DNA from: Stenotrophomonas sp. Marseille-Q4652
GTDB lineage: Bacteria > Pseudomonadota > Gammaproteobacteria > Xanthomonadales > Xanthomonadaceae
Direction of reading: 5' to 3'
DNA length: 64,000 bases
NCBI RefSeq assembly: GCF_916618915.1
Contig: NZ_CAKAKE010000001.1
Location: forward strand, 1,240,001-1,304,000
Every line of letters starts with the position of its first letter. Within the stretch, counting starts at the first letter, position 1. The notes beneath the pieces were generated by a model. The model was not told the origin of the DNA, ran no database searches, and saw only the letters and a list, made by a program, of their open reading frames with translations. The translations under genes and the position numbers were made by a program. Shown one piece after another: positions 1 to 8,951 of this stretch.

Positions 1-362
1 TGGTCGCCGCTCACGGTGGCGGCGTACTGCTCCGGGTACAGGCGCTGGAACTCCCGATCCAGATTCGTCACGTCGTAGGCCAAGCCGCGAGCCTGGGCGA
101 TCAGTCGCTCGGTCGTCGCCAGGTTGGCGCGCAACTGGTTCACCACGCTAGACGGCAGGCTGGCGAGGTTGCGCGCCTGGTTCATCAGCATCTGCGCTTC
201 GTTCTGGAGCTGCTGGATCTGGTTGTTGATCTGCTCCAGCGTGCGGATCGCGGTCAGCGTGTTCTGCACGAGGTTGGTGGGATCGACCACGACCCATTGC
301 GCATGGGCAGTGGCGGTGCAAAGCATGGCCGCGATGGCAGCGGCGATAAGACGCTTCTTCAT
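1..362 (-). CDS. trbJ: TrbJ, conjugal transfer protein (partial, C-terminus outside window)
   Basis: The first 120 codons are present and the gene runs off the window start. The start ATG overlaps the trbE stop in an ATGA junction, which fixes the start. The product begins with MKKRLIAAAIAAMLC and a signal peptide ending in AHA before QWVVVD, so it is exported. A long polar helix rich in Gln, Asn and Leu follows, typical of TrbJ (VirB5-like, a minor pilus component of the P-type secretion channel). Position after trbE matches the trbBCDEJ order of Tn4371-like elements. The call rests on order, signal peptide and composition. Confidence 0.87.
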   Translation of the reverse strand, partial: MKKRLIAAAIAAMLCTATAHAQWVVVDPTNLVQNTLTAIRTLEQINNQIQQLQNEAQMLMNQARNLASLPSSVVNQLRANLATTERLIAQARGLAYDVTNLDREFQRLYPEQYAATVSGD

Positions 363-2812
363 GGCAGGTTCTCCAGGGGTTGGTCAGCGAGGGAACCCGG
401 CGCAAGGCCGGGGAACGAGGGCAGCAGCTCGGCCGCCCAATCGAGGCCGCGATGGCGCAGCCAGGCGCCCGCGAAGCCGGGCACGCCGGCGTCCAGCAGC
501 ACGCGGTCTATGTCGCGCTGGTCTTGCGGCGTGGACGCGCCCGCAAACGCCAGCGCTGCCAGCCCCAGGTCGAGGTCGAACAGGCGGTTGCCGAGACGGG
601 ATTGGTAGTAGTAGTCGCGCTTGGGCTGCGCGGTGGCGACGATTTCGATCTGCCGCCTGTTGAGGCCGAAGCCCTCGTAGATCGTGCGAATCTGCGGCTC
701 GGTCGCCTGCGGGTTGGGCAAGAAAATCCGACTCGCGCAGCTCTCGATGATCGCGGGCGCGATGCTCGAATCCTTGATGTCGGCCAGGCTCTGCGTGGCG
801 AAGATGACGCTGACGTTCTTCTTCCTGAGCGTCTTGAGCCACTGCCGGATGCGCGCGGCAAACACCGGGTCATCGAGGAACAGCCACGCTTCATCGAGGA
901 TCAGCAGCGTGGGCGCACCGTCAAAGCGTTCATCGAAACGCGCAAAGAGGTAATGCAGCACGGCCATGACGGCGGCCTTGCTGTGCATCAGCTCCTCCAT
1001 CTCGAAGCACTGCACGTCGGCCATGCCCAGCCGGTCGTGGTCGGCGTCCAGCAGCTTGCCGTGGGCGCCACCCAGCACATAGGGCGACAGCGCCTGCCGC
1101 AGCGTATTCGATTGCAGCAGCACGGAAAGTCCCGTCATCGTGCGCTGCTCCACCGGCGCACCGGCGAGACTGCCCAGCGCCGACCAGATAGCCGCCTTCT
1201 CGTCGGGGCCGACCGCCACGCCTTCGTGCAGCAAACGGCCTTCGATCCATTCGGCGGCCCACGTGCGGTAGCCCTCACGGTCGATGCGCGCGAGTGGCTG
1301 GAAGGCGATTTCGCCATCCGTGCCCAGGTCGTAGTGTTCGCCGCCCAGGCCGAGGATGGCGGCCCGCATGGAGCGGCCCATGTCGAAGGCGAAGATGCGC
1401 GAGCCGTGATAGCGGCGGAACTGCATCGCCAGCGTGGCGAGCAAGACCGACTTGCCCATGCCGGTCGGCCCCGCGACCAGCGTGTGGCCCACGTCGCCGA
1501 TGTGCGTCACCAGCCGGAACGGCGTGGCGCCATCGGTGCGTGTGACGATCAGCGGCGGGCCGTCCAGATGCTCGTTCTTATCCGGCCCGGCCCATACCGC
1601 CGAAACCGGCATCATGTGCGCCAGGTTCAGTGTCGAGACAATGGGCTGACGCACGTTGGCGTAGGCGTTGCCCGGAAGCGATGACAGCCACGCATCCACG
1701 GCATTGAGCGTTTCGGGGATGGTCACGAACCCGCGCCCCTGGATGACGCGCTCCACCATGCGCAGCTTCTCGTCGGCTGCGCCAGCGTCCTCGTCCATGA
1801 CGGTGACGGTCGCCGTCAGATAGCCGAAGGCGACTTGATCGCTGCCCAGCTCCTGCAAGGCTGCATCCGCGTCCGCCGCCTTGTTGTTCGCGTCGGTATC
1901 GACCAGCGGGCTTTCCTGCTGGAAGATCGTTTCGCGCAGCAGCGCGATGACATTCTTGCGCTTGGCGAACCACTGGCGGCGCAGGCGTCCCAACTCCCGT
2001 TCCGCCTCGGATTTGTCGAGGCAGAGAAAGCGCGTGCTCCAGCGGTAGGCAAAGCCGAGACGGTTGAGGTCGTCCAGAATCCCCGGCCAGGTCGAGGTCG
2101 GGAAACCCCGCACCGACACCACGCGCAGGTGCTGGTCGCCCAGCATGGGCGCCAGGCCGCCGACCAATGCGGAATCGGTCAGCAGCGCGTCGATGTGGAA
2201 CGGCACTTCAGGCACGCCGACGCGATAGCGTCGCGTCGAGATGGTCGCGTGTAGGTAGGTCAGCGTCTGCGCGTCATCGAGCCAGTCAATTTCCGGCATC
2301 ACGCCGCCGAGCAGGTCGAAGACACGATCGGTTTCCGCGACGAAGGCTTGCAGCCGCTCGCGCCAGTCCACGCCATTCGTCGGCGTGTTCTCGTAGAGCA
2401 TCTTGGCTGCACGAGCGCGGGACTCCTCCGGCGGCAGGTACACCAGCGTCAGGTGGTAGCCACTCTCGAAGTCGTTGCCCGATTCCTCGAAGGTGGCGCG
2501 GCGCTCCTCGTCCACGAGCCACGACAGCGGCTCGGGAAACTCCGAGTGCGGATAGTCGGCGGCAGGCCGGCGCTCTGCTTCGATGAACAGTGCCCAGCCC
2601 GAACCCAGCCGGCGCAGCGCGTTGTTCAGACGCGCCGACGTGGCGATCAGCTCGCCTTGCGTGGCGCTGTCGAGATCAGGCCCACGAAACCGGACCGTGC
2701 GCTGGAAACTGCCGTCCTTGTTCAAGACGACGCCCGGCGCGATCAGCCCGGCCCAGGGCAGCCAGTCGGCAAGCAAGGCCGGGCGCTGGCGGTATTCGGC
2801 GAGGTTCAGCAT
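359..2812 (-). CDS. trbE: TrbE, VirB4-type conjugation ATPase
   Basis: 817 residues, normal for TrbE/VirB4. It is a cytoplasmic ATPase at the inner-membrane base of the conjugative secretion channel and powers pilus assembly and DNA transfer. The Walker A loop GPTGMGKS lies at about residues 448-455 and the Walker B segment LLILDEAW at about 636-643. The N-terminal half has no nucleotide motif, as in the CagE/TrbE/VirB family. It follows trbD with a 15-base gap and overlaps trbJ by four bases. The reading frame is intact. Confidence 0.96.
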   Translation of the reverse strand: MLNLAEYRQRPALLADWLPWAGLIAPGVVLNKDGSFQRTVRFRGPDLDSATQGELIATSARLNNALRRLGSGWALFIEAERRPAADYPHSEFPEPLSWLVDEERRATFEESGNDFESGYHLTLVYLPPEESRARAAKMLYENTPTNGVDWRERLQAFVAETDRVFDLLGGVMPEIDWLDDAQTLTYLHATISTRRYRVGVPEVPFHIDALLTDSALVGGLAPMLGDQHLRVVSVRGFPTSTWPGILDDLNRLGFAYRWSTRFLCLDKSEAERELGRLRRQWFAKRKNVIALLRETIFQQESPLVDTDANNKAADADAALQELGSDQVAFGYLTATVTVMDEDAGAADEKLRMVERVIQGRGFVTIPETLNAVDAWLSSLPGNAYANVRQPIVSTLNLAHMMPVSAVWAGPDKNEHLDGPPLIVTRTDGATPFRLVTHIGDVGHTLVAGPTGMGKSVLLATLAMQFRRYHGSRIFAFDMGRSMRAAILGLGGEHYDLGTDGEIAFQPLARIDREGYRTWAAEWIEGRLLHEGVAVGPDEKAAIWSALGSLAGAPVEQRTMTGLSVLLQSNTLRQALSPYVLGGAHGKLLDADHDRLGMADVQCFEMEELMHSKAAVMAVLHYLFARFDERFDGAPTLLILDEAWLFLDDPVFAARIRQWLKTLRKKNVSVIFATQSLADIKDSSIAPAIIESCASRIFLPNPQATEPQIRTIYEGFGLNRRQIEIVATAQPKRDYYYQSRLGNRLFDLDLGLAALAFAGASTPQDQRDIDRVLLDAGVPGFAGAWLRHRGLDWAAELLPSFPGLAPGSLADQPLENLP

Positions 2813-2827
2813 CGCGGCGTCCTCCCC

Positions 2828-3100
2828 TCACACGTCCAGCAGCGGGCGGTGCTTGATGTGCCGGGCGAAGACCTGCATGAACTGCGGATCGACGCGCGCA
2901 CCCCACACCGCCAGCGAATGGCCGACGATCCAGAGCACGACGCCAGGAATCCACAGTTGCAGGCCCAGCCCGACGGCGGCGGCCAGCGTGCCGTTGGCAA
3001 TCGCCACGGTGCGCGGTGCGCCGCCCAGCAGGATCGGCTCGGTGAGCGAGCGATGCAGCGGCACCTCGAACCCGGCCGCGAAGCTGTCCGGGCCGCTCAT
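2828..3100 (-). CDS. trbD: TrbD, VirB3-like membrane protein
   Basis: 90 residues. A much longer reading frame exists upstream, but the true start is the ATG that overlaps the trbC stop in an ATGA junction, giving MSGPDSFAAGFEVPLHRSL. The FEVPLHRSLT start and two adjacent hydrophobic stretches (about residues 31-45 and 48-65) are typical of VirB3/TrbD proteins, which sit in the inner membrane and work with the VirB4 ATPase. It lies between trbC and trbE as in other P-type systems. Confidence 0.93.
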   Translation of the reverse strand: MSGPDSFAAGFEVPLHRSLTEPILLGGAPRTVAIANGTLAAAVGLGLQLWIPGVVLWIVGHSLAVWGARVDPQFMQVFARHIKHRPLLDV

Positions 3101-3480
3101 ACGACAGCCCCGCCAGAGAACGAAAAGAACGACAGGAAGAACGAGGACGCAGCGAAGGCGATGCTCAAGCCGAACACGATCTGGATCAGCTTGCGAAAGC
3201 CGCCCGACGTGTCGCCGAACGCGAGCGCGAGGCCCGTGGCGATGATGATGATGACCGCGACGATGCGCGCCACCGGCCCCTGGATGGATTCGAGGATGGA
3301 TTGCAGCGGGCCTTCCCACGGCATCGAGGAACCGGCGGCCTGCGCGGTTCCAGCCAGGAACAGCAGCAGCGCGGCCAGCAGCAGCCCTTGCCCCGCAGGG
3401 CGGGCCAGGCAGCGCAGCCGTGCAAGGCGCAAAGCCGGATTTACGGAAACACGGAAAGCAGGAATAGTCATCTGCGTCAT
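3097..3480 (-). CDS. trbC: TrbC, VirB2-like prepilin
   Basis: 127 residues. A long N-terminal signal with a hydrophobic stretch ends in AQA-AGSSMPWEG at about residues 46-54, then come two hydrophobic helices (about 70-90 and 100-120). This is the plan of TrbC/VirB2 pilins, which are processed and assembled into the conjugative pilus. Its start overlaps the trbB stop and its stop overlaps the trbD start, so translation is probably coupled. Confidence 0.92.
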   Translation of the reverse strand: MTQMTIPAFRVSVNPALRLARLRCLARPAGQGLLLAALLLFLAGTAQAAGSSMPWEGPLQSILESIQGPVARIVAVIIIIATGLALAFGDTSGGFRKLIQIVFGLSIAFAASSFFLSFFSFSGGAVV

Positions 3481-4541
3481 GGCAGTTCTCCAAGTTGGTC
3501 AGGGGACGAGGAAGTCGCCGCAGCGGGTGCGGCATCGGAGATCGGCGGCAGTTCGGGAAACGGCGCGTCCATCGCGTCGGCCGACCCATCCGCCAATCGG
3601 TAGCCCACGCCGTCGAAGCCGACGACACGGGCGATGCTCTCGATGCGGCGCTTGCGTCCGCGCCCGGCGATGTGGATCACCACGTTGACCGCCTCGGCGA
3701 TCAGCGCACGGGGCGGATTCACCGCCACTTCGAGAATCAGTTGTTCCAGGCGCAGCAGCGCGCCGAGCGCGGAGCCGGCATGGATCGTGGCGATGCCGCC
3801 GGGGTGGCCGGTGCCCCACACCTTGATGAGATCCAGCGCCTCGGCGCCGCGCACCTCGCCGACGACGACGCGATCAGGCCGCAGGCGCATGGACGAGCGC
3901 ACCAGCTCGGTCATCGACACCACGCCTGCGCGCGTGCGCAGCGGAACGTGGTCGCGGGCCGCGCATTGCAGCTCCACCGTGTCTTCGAGCACCAGCACGC
4001 GGTCGCCCGTGGCGGCGATCTCGGCTAGCAGCGCATTGGCCAAGGTCGTCTTGCCGCTGCTGGTGGCCCCGGCGATCAGGACGTTCTGGCGCTCGCGCAC
4101 GGCGCGAACGAGAAAGCCCGCCTGGGCGCTGGTCATCATCCCGTCGATGACGTACCGCTCCAGCGGAATCACGCCGATGGCGCGCTTGCGCAGCGCAAAG
4201 GCCGGCCCCGGCGCTGCCGGCGGCAAGATGCCCTCGAAGCGTTCGCCGGTTTCGGGCAGCTCGGCGGAGAGCAGCGGCTGGCCGCGATGGACTTCCGCGC
4301 CGACGTGGGCCGCGACGAGGCGGATGATTCGCTCGCCATCGGCCTCGGGCATCTCGACGCCCATCGGCGCACGCCCACTGGAAAGCCGATCCACCCAAAG
4401 GGTGCGATCGGGATTCAGCATCACCTCCACCACGTCGGGGTCTTCAAGCGCCGCGGCGATCAGCGGCCCCATCGCCGTGCGCAGCATCTGGATGCGGCGG
4501 TCGAGCGACGTAGCGGTCATGGACTGCGGAACGGCGCTCAT
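3477..4541 (-). CDS. trbB: TrbB, VirB11-type secretion ATPase
   Basis: 354 residues. The protein is a hexameric traffic ATPase at the cytoplasmic face of the secretion channel. The Walker A motif GATSSGKTT is at about residues 158-166. Downstream are the conserved [16 protein letters not shown] segment and a [13 protein letters not shown]is-box segment, both typical of the VirB11/PulE family. It is first of the trb genes after the copG-like gene, overlapping both neighbours by four bases. Confidence 0.96.
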   Translation of the reverse strand: MSAVPQSMTATSLDRRIQMLRTAMGPLIAAALEDPDVVEVMLNPDRTLWVDRLSSGRAPMGVEMPEADGERIIRLVAAHVGAEVHRGQPLLSAELPETGERFEGILPPAAPGPAFALRKRAIGVIPLERYVIDGMMTSAQAGFLVRAVRERQNVLIAGATSSGKTTLANALLAEIAATGDRVLVLEDTVELQCAARDHVPLRTRAGVVSMTELVRSSMRLRPDRVVVGEVRGAEALDLIKVWGTGHPGGIATIHAGSALGALLRLEQLILEVAVNPPRALIAEAVNVVIHIAGRGRKRRIESIARVVGFDGVGYRLADGSADAMDAPFPELPPISDAAPAAATSSSPDQLGELP

Positions 4542-5002
4542 GACGCACGCTCCTGCGCTTGCGCGGCTGCCGCCGCGTCCTCCATCCGCATCAGGTCGGG
4601 GTGCAGTTCCTCCACCACGTCGCGCACCAGGCTTCGACCGCGCAGCAGGTGGCGACCCAACTGTTCAACGAACTGCTCGAAGCGCGCTTTGCCCTGGGCG
4701 CGAGCGGCCTCTTGGTGCGCCTCGGGGACTGGCGTGCTGACGGTCAGGTAGTAGCGGATGAACAGCGCCAGCGTTTCGATGGCGATGTTCTGATCGCGCT
4801 CCATGCGCTCGGCCTGGCGCGACAGGCGATCCAGCCGCTTGGCGATGGCCGCTTCGCGCTGGTCGGCGGCATCGGGCGATAGCCACGATGCGAGCGCCGC
4901 CGCGACGATGGACGACTTGGACAAGCCTTTCTTGGCGGCAAGCTCATCGAGCCGCTTGGCGTGCTCGGGCTGGATAAAGAGGTTCAGGCGGTAGTGGCTC
5001 AT
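4538..5002 (-). CDS. CopG-family ribbon-helix-helix protein of the tra operon
   Basis: 154 residues. The N-terminus [21 protein letters not shown] followed by [14 protein letters not shown] has the strand-helix-helix spacing of CopG/Arc DNA-binding proteins. The remainder is a charged helical tail ending in Ala/Gln repeats. It sits between traG and trbB, translationally coupled to both, a constant position in Tn4371-like ICEs. It probably regulates the transfer operon or assists relaxosome assembly, but neither role is shown by the sequence. Confidence 0.85.
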   Translation of the reverse strand: MSHYRLNLFIQPEHAKRLDELAAKKGLSKSSIVAAALASWLSPDAADQREAAIAKRLDRLSRQAERMERDQNIAIETLALFIRYYLTVSTPVPEAHQEAARAQGKARFEQFVEQLGRHLLRGRSLVRDVVEELHPDLMRMEDAAAAAQAQERAS

Positions 5003-7002
5003 AGCTCGATTCCATCGTTGGGGTCGAGGGAAGCCAGCCGAGCCGTGCGCTGCATGGCGGGGTCAAGCTGGCGAGGAAGGGGAAGCGGCAGGTCGTCGTC
5101 GTCATCGAGCAGCGCGAGGTCGGCCGCAGGCACGGCCAACTCGGGGGCGTAGGCGACGGTTCCCGAGAGTTCGGGCTGACGGCGCGGGCCTCCGTCGTCG
5201 GCAGAGGCAGCGAAGCCCTCGGCGGCATCGGCCGTAGGCGCGACGGGCACAGCGGGAATGGCCAGGCCACTCCAGTCGTCAGGCCGCGATGGCGGCGCAT
5301 CTGCGTACTGCCCGTCCGCCAGTGAAGGCGGTAGAAACACGCGGCGCTTGAAATTGCTGTCCGCGTAGTAGCGCAGCTTCTTCGCCTTGATCGGCGCGAC
5401 GCTGGACACCATCACCACGGCTTCGTCCGGTGGAAGCTGCATCACCTCGCCCGGCGTCAGCAGCGGGCGCGCTGTTTCTTGGCGCGACACCATCAGATGC
5501 CCGAGCCATGGCGCGAGCCGGTGCCCCGCGTAGTTGCGCTGCGCACGCAGCTCGGTCGCGGTGCCCAGCGTCTCGGAAATACGCTTGGCCGTGCGTTCGT
5601 CGTTCGTCGCAAACGTCACGCGCACATGGCAGTTGTCCAGAATCGAGTGGTTCTGGCCGTAGGCTTTGTCGATCTGGTTCAGGCTCTGAGCGATGAGGAA
5701 GCTGCGGATGCCGTAGCCCGCCATGAAGGCCAAGGCCGTCTCGAAGAAGTCCAGGCGGCCCAGTGCCGGAAATTCGTCGAGCATCAGCAGCAGCCTGTGG
5801 CGGCGCTCGATGCCATAGGAGCCATCGAGCGATTCGGTGAGCCGTCGCCCGATCTGGTTGAGGATCAGGCGAATCAGCGGCTTCGTCCGCGAAATGTCCG
5901 AAGGCGGAACCACCAGATACAGCGACACCGGATGTTCGGCCGCGATCAGGTCTGCAATGCGCCAGTCGCAGCGCGAGGTGACTTCGGCCACCGTCGGGTC
6001 GCGGTACAGGCCGAGGAACGACATGGCCGTGGACAGCACGCCCGAGCGTTCGTTGTCGCTCTTGTTGAGGACTTCGCGTGCGGCGGATGCCACCACGGGA
6101 TGCGGGCCATCGCCGAGGTGCGGCGTGGTCATCATCCGGTGCAGGGTCAGCTCGAACGGGCTGGCCGGGTCGGAAAGGAAGTTCGCAACGCCCCGCAGCG
6201 TCTTGTCCTTGCCTGCGTAGAGCACATGCAGGATCGCGCCGACCAACAGCGCGTGGCTGGTTTTCTCCCAATGGTTCCTGCGCTCCAACGCGCCTTCGGG
6301 ATCAACCAAAATGTCCGCGATGTTCTGAACGTCGCGCACTTCATGCGCGCCGCGCCGAACCTCCAGCAGTGGGTTGTAGGCGGCCGACTTCGCATCGGTG
6401 GGGTTGAACAGCAGGCAATGCGAGAAGCGCGAGCGCCAGCCGGCGGTGATCTGCCAGTTCTCGCCCTTGATGTCGTGGATGACGGCCGATGCCGACCAGC
6501 TCAACAAGGTGGGCACCACCAGGCCAACGCCCTTGCCCGAGCGCGTGGGCGCGAAGGTCAGGACGTGTTCCGGGCCTTCATGCCGCAGGTACTGGCGATC
6601 GTGCAGGCCCAGGAACACGCCGGCAGGCTGCGTGAGGCCGGCCTTGCGAATGTCCTGCGCGTTCGCCCAGCGCGCAGAGCCGTAGGTCGTGACCAGGCGC
6701 GCTTGGCGCGAGCGCCAGACCGACATGGCGATGGCAACGCCCACGGCGACCATGCCGCTCGCGCCGGCAATGGCGCCGCCGGTGTCGAAGACTTCCGGCG
6801 CATAGGCGCCGAAGAAGAACCACCACTCAAACAGCTTCCACGGGTGGTAGATCGACGTGCCAAGAAAGTCGAACCAGGGCGAGCCAAGGCGTACTTGATA
6901 GCCAAGGGCCGCTGCTGTCCATTGTGTGGCGCTCCACACGCCGGCGATCACGATGCCGAATACGGCGGCGATCTGCCCGAACAGCACATTTGTTCCTTGC
7001 AT
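4999..7002 (-). CDS. traG: TraG, VirD4-type conjugative coupling protein
   Basis: 667 residues from the chosen start. An upstream in-frame ATG at 7056 exists, but the ATG at 7002 is preceded by GGGAG at good spacing and gives the usual MQGTNVLFGQ N-terminus. Two or three N-terminal membrane helices are followed by Walker A (PTRSGKG, about residue 150) and Walker B (LLLMLDEFPALG, about 403). The protein links the relaxase-DNA complex to the Trb channel and pumps DNA. A terminator separates it from eexN upstream, so its own promoter should lie in 7003-7162. Confidence 0.96.
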   Translation of the reverse strand: MQGTNVLFGQIAAVFGIVIAGVWSATQWTAAALGYQVRLGSPWFDFLGTSIYHPWKLFEWWFFFGAYAPEVFDTGGAIAGASGMVAVGVAIAMSVWRSRQARLVTTYGSARWANAQDIRKAGLTQPAGVFLGLHDRQYLRHEGPEHVLTFAPTRSGKGVGLVVPTLLSWSASAVIHDIKGENWQITAGWRSRFSHCLLFNPTDAKSAAYNPLLEVRRGAHEVRDVQNIADILVDPEGALERRNHWEKTSHALLVGAILHVLYAGKDKTLRGVANFLSDPASPFELTLHRMMTTPHLGDGPHPVVASAAREVLNKSDNERSGVLSTAMSFLGLYRDPTVAEVTSRCDWRIADLIAAEHPVSLYLVVPPSDISRTKPLIRLILNQIGRRLTESLDGSYGIERRHRLLLMLDEFPALGRLDFFETALAFMAGYGIRSFLIAQSLNQIDKAYGQNHSILDNCHVRVTFATNDERTAKRISETLGTATELRAQRNYAGHRLAPWLGHLMVSRQETARPLLTPGEVMQLPPDEAVVMVSSVAPIKAKKLRYYADSNFKRRVFLPPSLADGQYADAPPSRPDDWSGLAIPAVPVAPTADAAEGFAASADDGGPRRQPELSGTVAYAPELAVPAADLALLDDDDDLPLPLPRQLDPAMQRTARLASLDPNDGIEL

Positions 7003-7162
7003 GGCCCGGCTCCCGATTTCTCCTGCGCTGATTCCTCGCTCGAAAACGGCACGCATTCGTGCCGCACAGGCGAGGATCAGAGCTAGGCTCGGTGCCGGTC
7101 AAAGACCTTTATCGGGAGAAAGGTCGAGCAAAAAACAAGAGTTCGCGCAGTGGCGAAAGAAG

Positions 7163-7195
7163 AAAAAACGCCGCAAGCGCGGGCGCATTGCGGCG
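7163..7195 (-). terminator. Rho-independent terminator after lysR-eexN
   Basis: CGCCGCAA (7169-7176) and TTGCGGCG (7188-7195) form an 8-base stem. Read on the minus strand the stem is followed by six T residues (7163-7168). It would end the lysR-eexN transcript before traG. Confidence 0.7.
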
Positions 7196-7237
7196 TGTAG
7201 AGAAATCTATTTTGAGTTTGTGGTGCGGAAGCTGCGA

Positions 7238-7501
7238 TCAGAACTTCGGTGGCTTCTCGGGCGGCGTGTAGGGCACGGTTCCGTCCCCATAGAAGCGCTT
7301 GCGCGTGGCCTCGGCCACGCGGTTGCACAACTCATCACCCAGCTTGGCGCGATCGAGCTTGCACTGTTGGCGAAGCGCCTTGAGCCGTTCGGGGTTGGCC
7401 GCAAGTTCCTCGACCGTCGGCACAGCGGCCGACGTCGGTGTCTCGGACTGACCGCAAGCGGCCAGCACTGCGGTCAGCAGGAACGGTGTGATCTTGTTCA
7501 T
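7238..7501 (-). CDS. EexN/TrbK-type entry-exclusion lipoprotein
   Basis: 87 residues. MNKITPFLLTAVLAACGQSE is a lipoprotein signal with lipobox LAAC, Cys at residue 16. The mature part carries two further Cys (QQCKLDRAKLGDELCNRV) and a Pro/Lys-rich end. Small lipoproteins of this kind are annotated as EexN or TrbK in P-type transfer regions, where they block redundant transfer into cells that already hold the element. The start overlaps the lysR stop (ATGA). Assignment rests on lipobox, size and context. Confidence 0.75.
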   Translation of the reverse strand: MNKITPFLLTAVLAACGQSETPTSAAVPTVEELAANPERLKALRQQCKLDRAKLGDELCNRVAEATRKRFYGDGTVPYTPPEKPPKF

Positions 7502-8442
7502 GGCTCACTGTCCTCCGAAACATGAGATTGAGGCCGGGACCTGGTCCTGGCGCCGTCGGGCGATTCGATGGAATGCACCCGCTCAATGAATCGCACCAAG
7601 GTTCTCGATGGCTCGCCGGCTGGGCGCAGCAGGTAGGTGGTCAGCACGGGCGAACGGCCTTCGAGGGGACGGGCGACCACGCCAGGCTCGCGGCTGGCCG
7701 CAATGTGTGCTGCCCCCGTCAGGCCCAAGGCAAAGCCGGCCGAAACCAGCGCCATCATCAGGTCGCAGGATGCCACTCGTTCGGCAATCAGCGGCTCCGT
7801 CTCCGCCCGTCGCAACACCCGCTCGATCTGCTTTGCGTGGCCCTCGCACACCTGCGGATCACACAGCACCAGCGGATGACGCAGGACTTCGTCCAAGGGG
7901 ATGCGCTTGTATTTGAGCAGCGTATGCCGAGCCGGCACGGCCACCATCAGCGAATCGCTCCACACCGGCTCGGCGACAAGCGCTTCACCCACTTCATCCG
8001 ATTGAGCGAATCCTACGTCGTACAAGTCCTCTTGCAAGCCCTTGATCTGCTGTGACAGCGGAACCTCGAACAAGCGAATCTCTATCTCGGGCTCCTCCTG
8101 GCGGCACAACGCCAGCAGGGTTGGCAGGCGCGAGGGTGTAATGCCGTCGGACAACGCGATGCGTATTTGGGCGTGAAAGCCGTTGGCCGCGGCCTTCACG
8201 CTGTCCCGCGCCTGCTGCAAGGCGGCGAAGACACGCGGCACATGCTCCAGAAACAACTTGCCCGCACGGGTCAGTCGGGTGCTGCGCGTGGTACGCGCGA
8301 ACAGTCGCGCGCCCAATTCGTCTTCCAGTTCCTTGATGGTTCGTGATAGCGGAGACTGCTCTATGTGCAGCCGCTCGGCCGCACGAGCGAAGTGGAGTTC
8401 TTCTGCGACTGCGAGAAAACAACGAAGATGACGTAGCTCCAT
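7498..8442 (-). CDS. LysR-family transcriptional regulator
   Basis: 314 residues from MELRHLRCFLAVAEELHFAR, the standard LysR start; an in-frame ATG lies eight codons upstream. The winged-helix domain (AAERLHIEQSPLSRTIKELE, about residues 20-39) is complete and followed by a periplasmic-binding-like effector domain. It lies between the transfer genes and the kdp cargo, so it may control either. It is cotranscribed with the exclusion lipoprotein. Confidence 0.93.
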   Translation of the reverse strand: MELRHLRCFLAVAEELHFARAAERLHIEQSPLSRTIKELEDELGARLFARTTRSTRLTRAGKLFLEHVPRVFAALQQARDSVKAAANGFHAQIRIALSDGITPSRLPTLLALCRQEEPEIEIRLFEVPLSQQIKGLQEDLYDVGFAQSDEVGEALVAEPVWSDSLMVAVPARHTLLKYKRIPLDEVLRHPLVLCDPQVCEGHAKQIERVLRRAETEPLIAERVASCDLMMALVSAGFALGLTGAAHIAASREPGVVARPLEGRSPVLTTYLLRPAGEPSRTLVRFIERVHSIESPDGARTRSRPQSHVSEDSEP

Positions 8443-8519
8443 TCTCTTGATCTCATCACGCTGCATTGCCAGCCGAAACCGCATCCCCGCCAGAGAGACT
8501 GTTGCCTCCTCACGGAATA

Positions 8520-8684
8520 CTATTTTTCGTGTGCGCCTTCTCGGCGCCTGCTGTGTGATGATGGCTTTCTAAAGTGATTCTCGAACCACTTTCCGGCTCC
8601 TTCGGATACGCGAAAGAGTGCGATAAAGGCGATCACGACAACAGCAACGAAGATGATGTCCTGCAATACCGAGGGCACCAACAT
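8520..8684 (-). CDS. Small single-pass membrane protein next to kdp block (uncertain)
   Basis: About 52-54 residues. The core VLQDIIFVAVVVIAFIALF is one clear membrane helix, followed by a short amphipathic stretch and a basic tail. GGAG is followed by ATGTTGGTG, so ATG, TTG or GTG (8678) may be the start; GTG has the best spacing. It is divergent from the porin-kdp genes with AATTTACGG-type repeats just upstream. Its size and helix recall KdpF-like peptides, and no kdpF is found in front of kdpA, but no family match can be claimed. Confidence 0.35.
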   Translation of the reverse strand: MLVPSVLQDIIFVAVVVIAFIALFRVSEGAGKWFENHFRKPSSHSRRREGAHEK

Positions 8685-8732
8685 CTCCAAGCATGCAAAT
8701 CGGGAAACCATATCCGAGTCGCGGATGGTTCG

Positions 8733-8896
8733 CCGTAAATTCACCGTAAATTCCTGCCCGGCTGCTTCGTCCGAGGATCGGCCCGACATGCCCTTGCATT
8801 GCGGCATGTCTTCATCGTGCTTGGAAGGCTCAAGCCCCGCCTAAAGTTTACGCAGAATTTATGCGAGAGCCCTTTCTCTGAATGGAGAATTTACGG
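8733..8896. promoter_or_regulatory. Candidate KdpE-type direct-repeat operators in the kdp promoter region
   Basis: CCGTAAATT occurs at 8733-8741 and 8744-8752, an 11-base step. TTTACGC (8847-8853) and TTTATGC (8858-8864) repeat with the same step, and AATTTACGG, the reverse complement of the first motif, recurs at 8888-8896. One-helical-turn direct repeats suit OmpR-family regulators such as KdpE, encoded downstream. No -10/-35 pair could be assigned with confidence. Confidence 0.45.
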
Positions 8897-8951
8897 GCCT
8901 CTATCGAATACTTGAGTCTGGCTATTTCGCCATTGATTTGCGAAGCAAAAC

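Noticed and set aside
5479..7086. A 535-codon plus-strand frame opposite traG
   Set aside because: Antisense shadow of traG; no ribosome site or domain.
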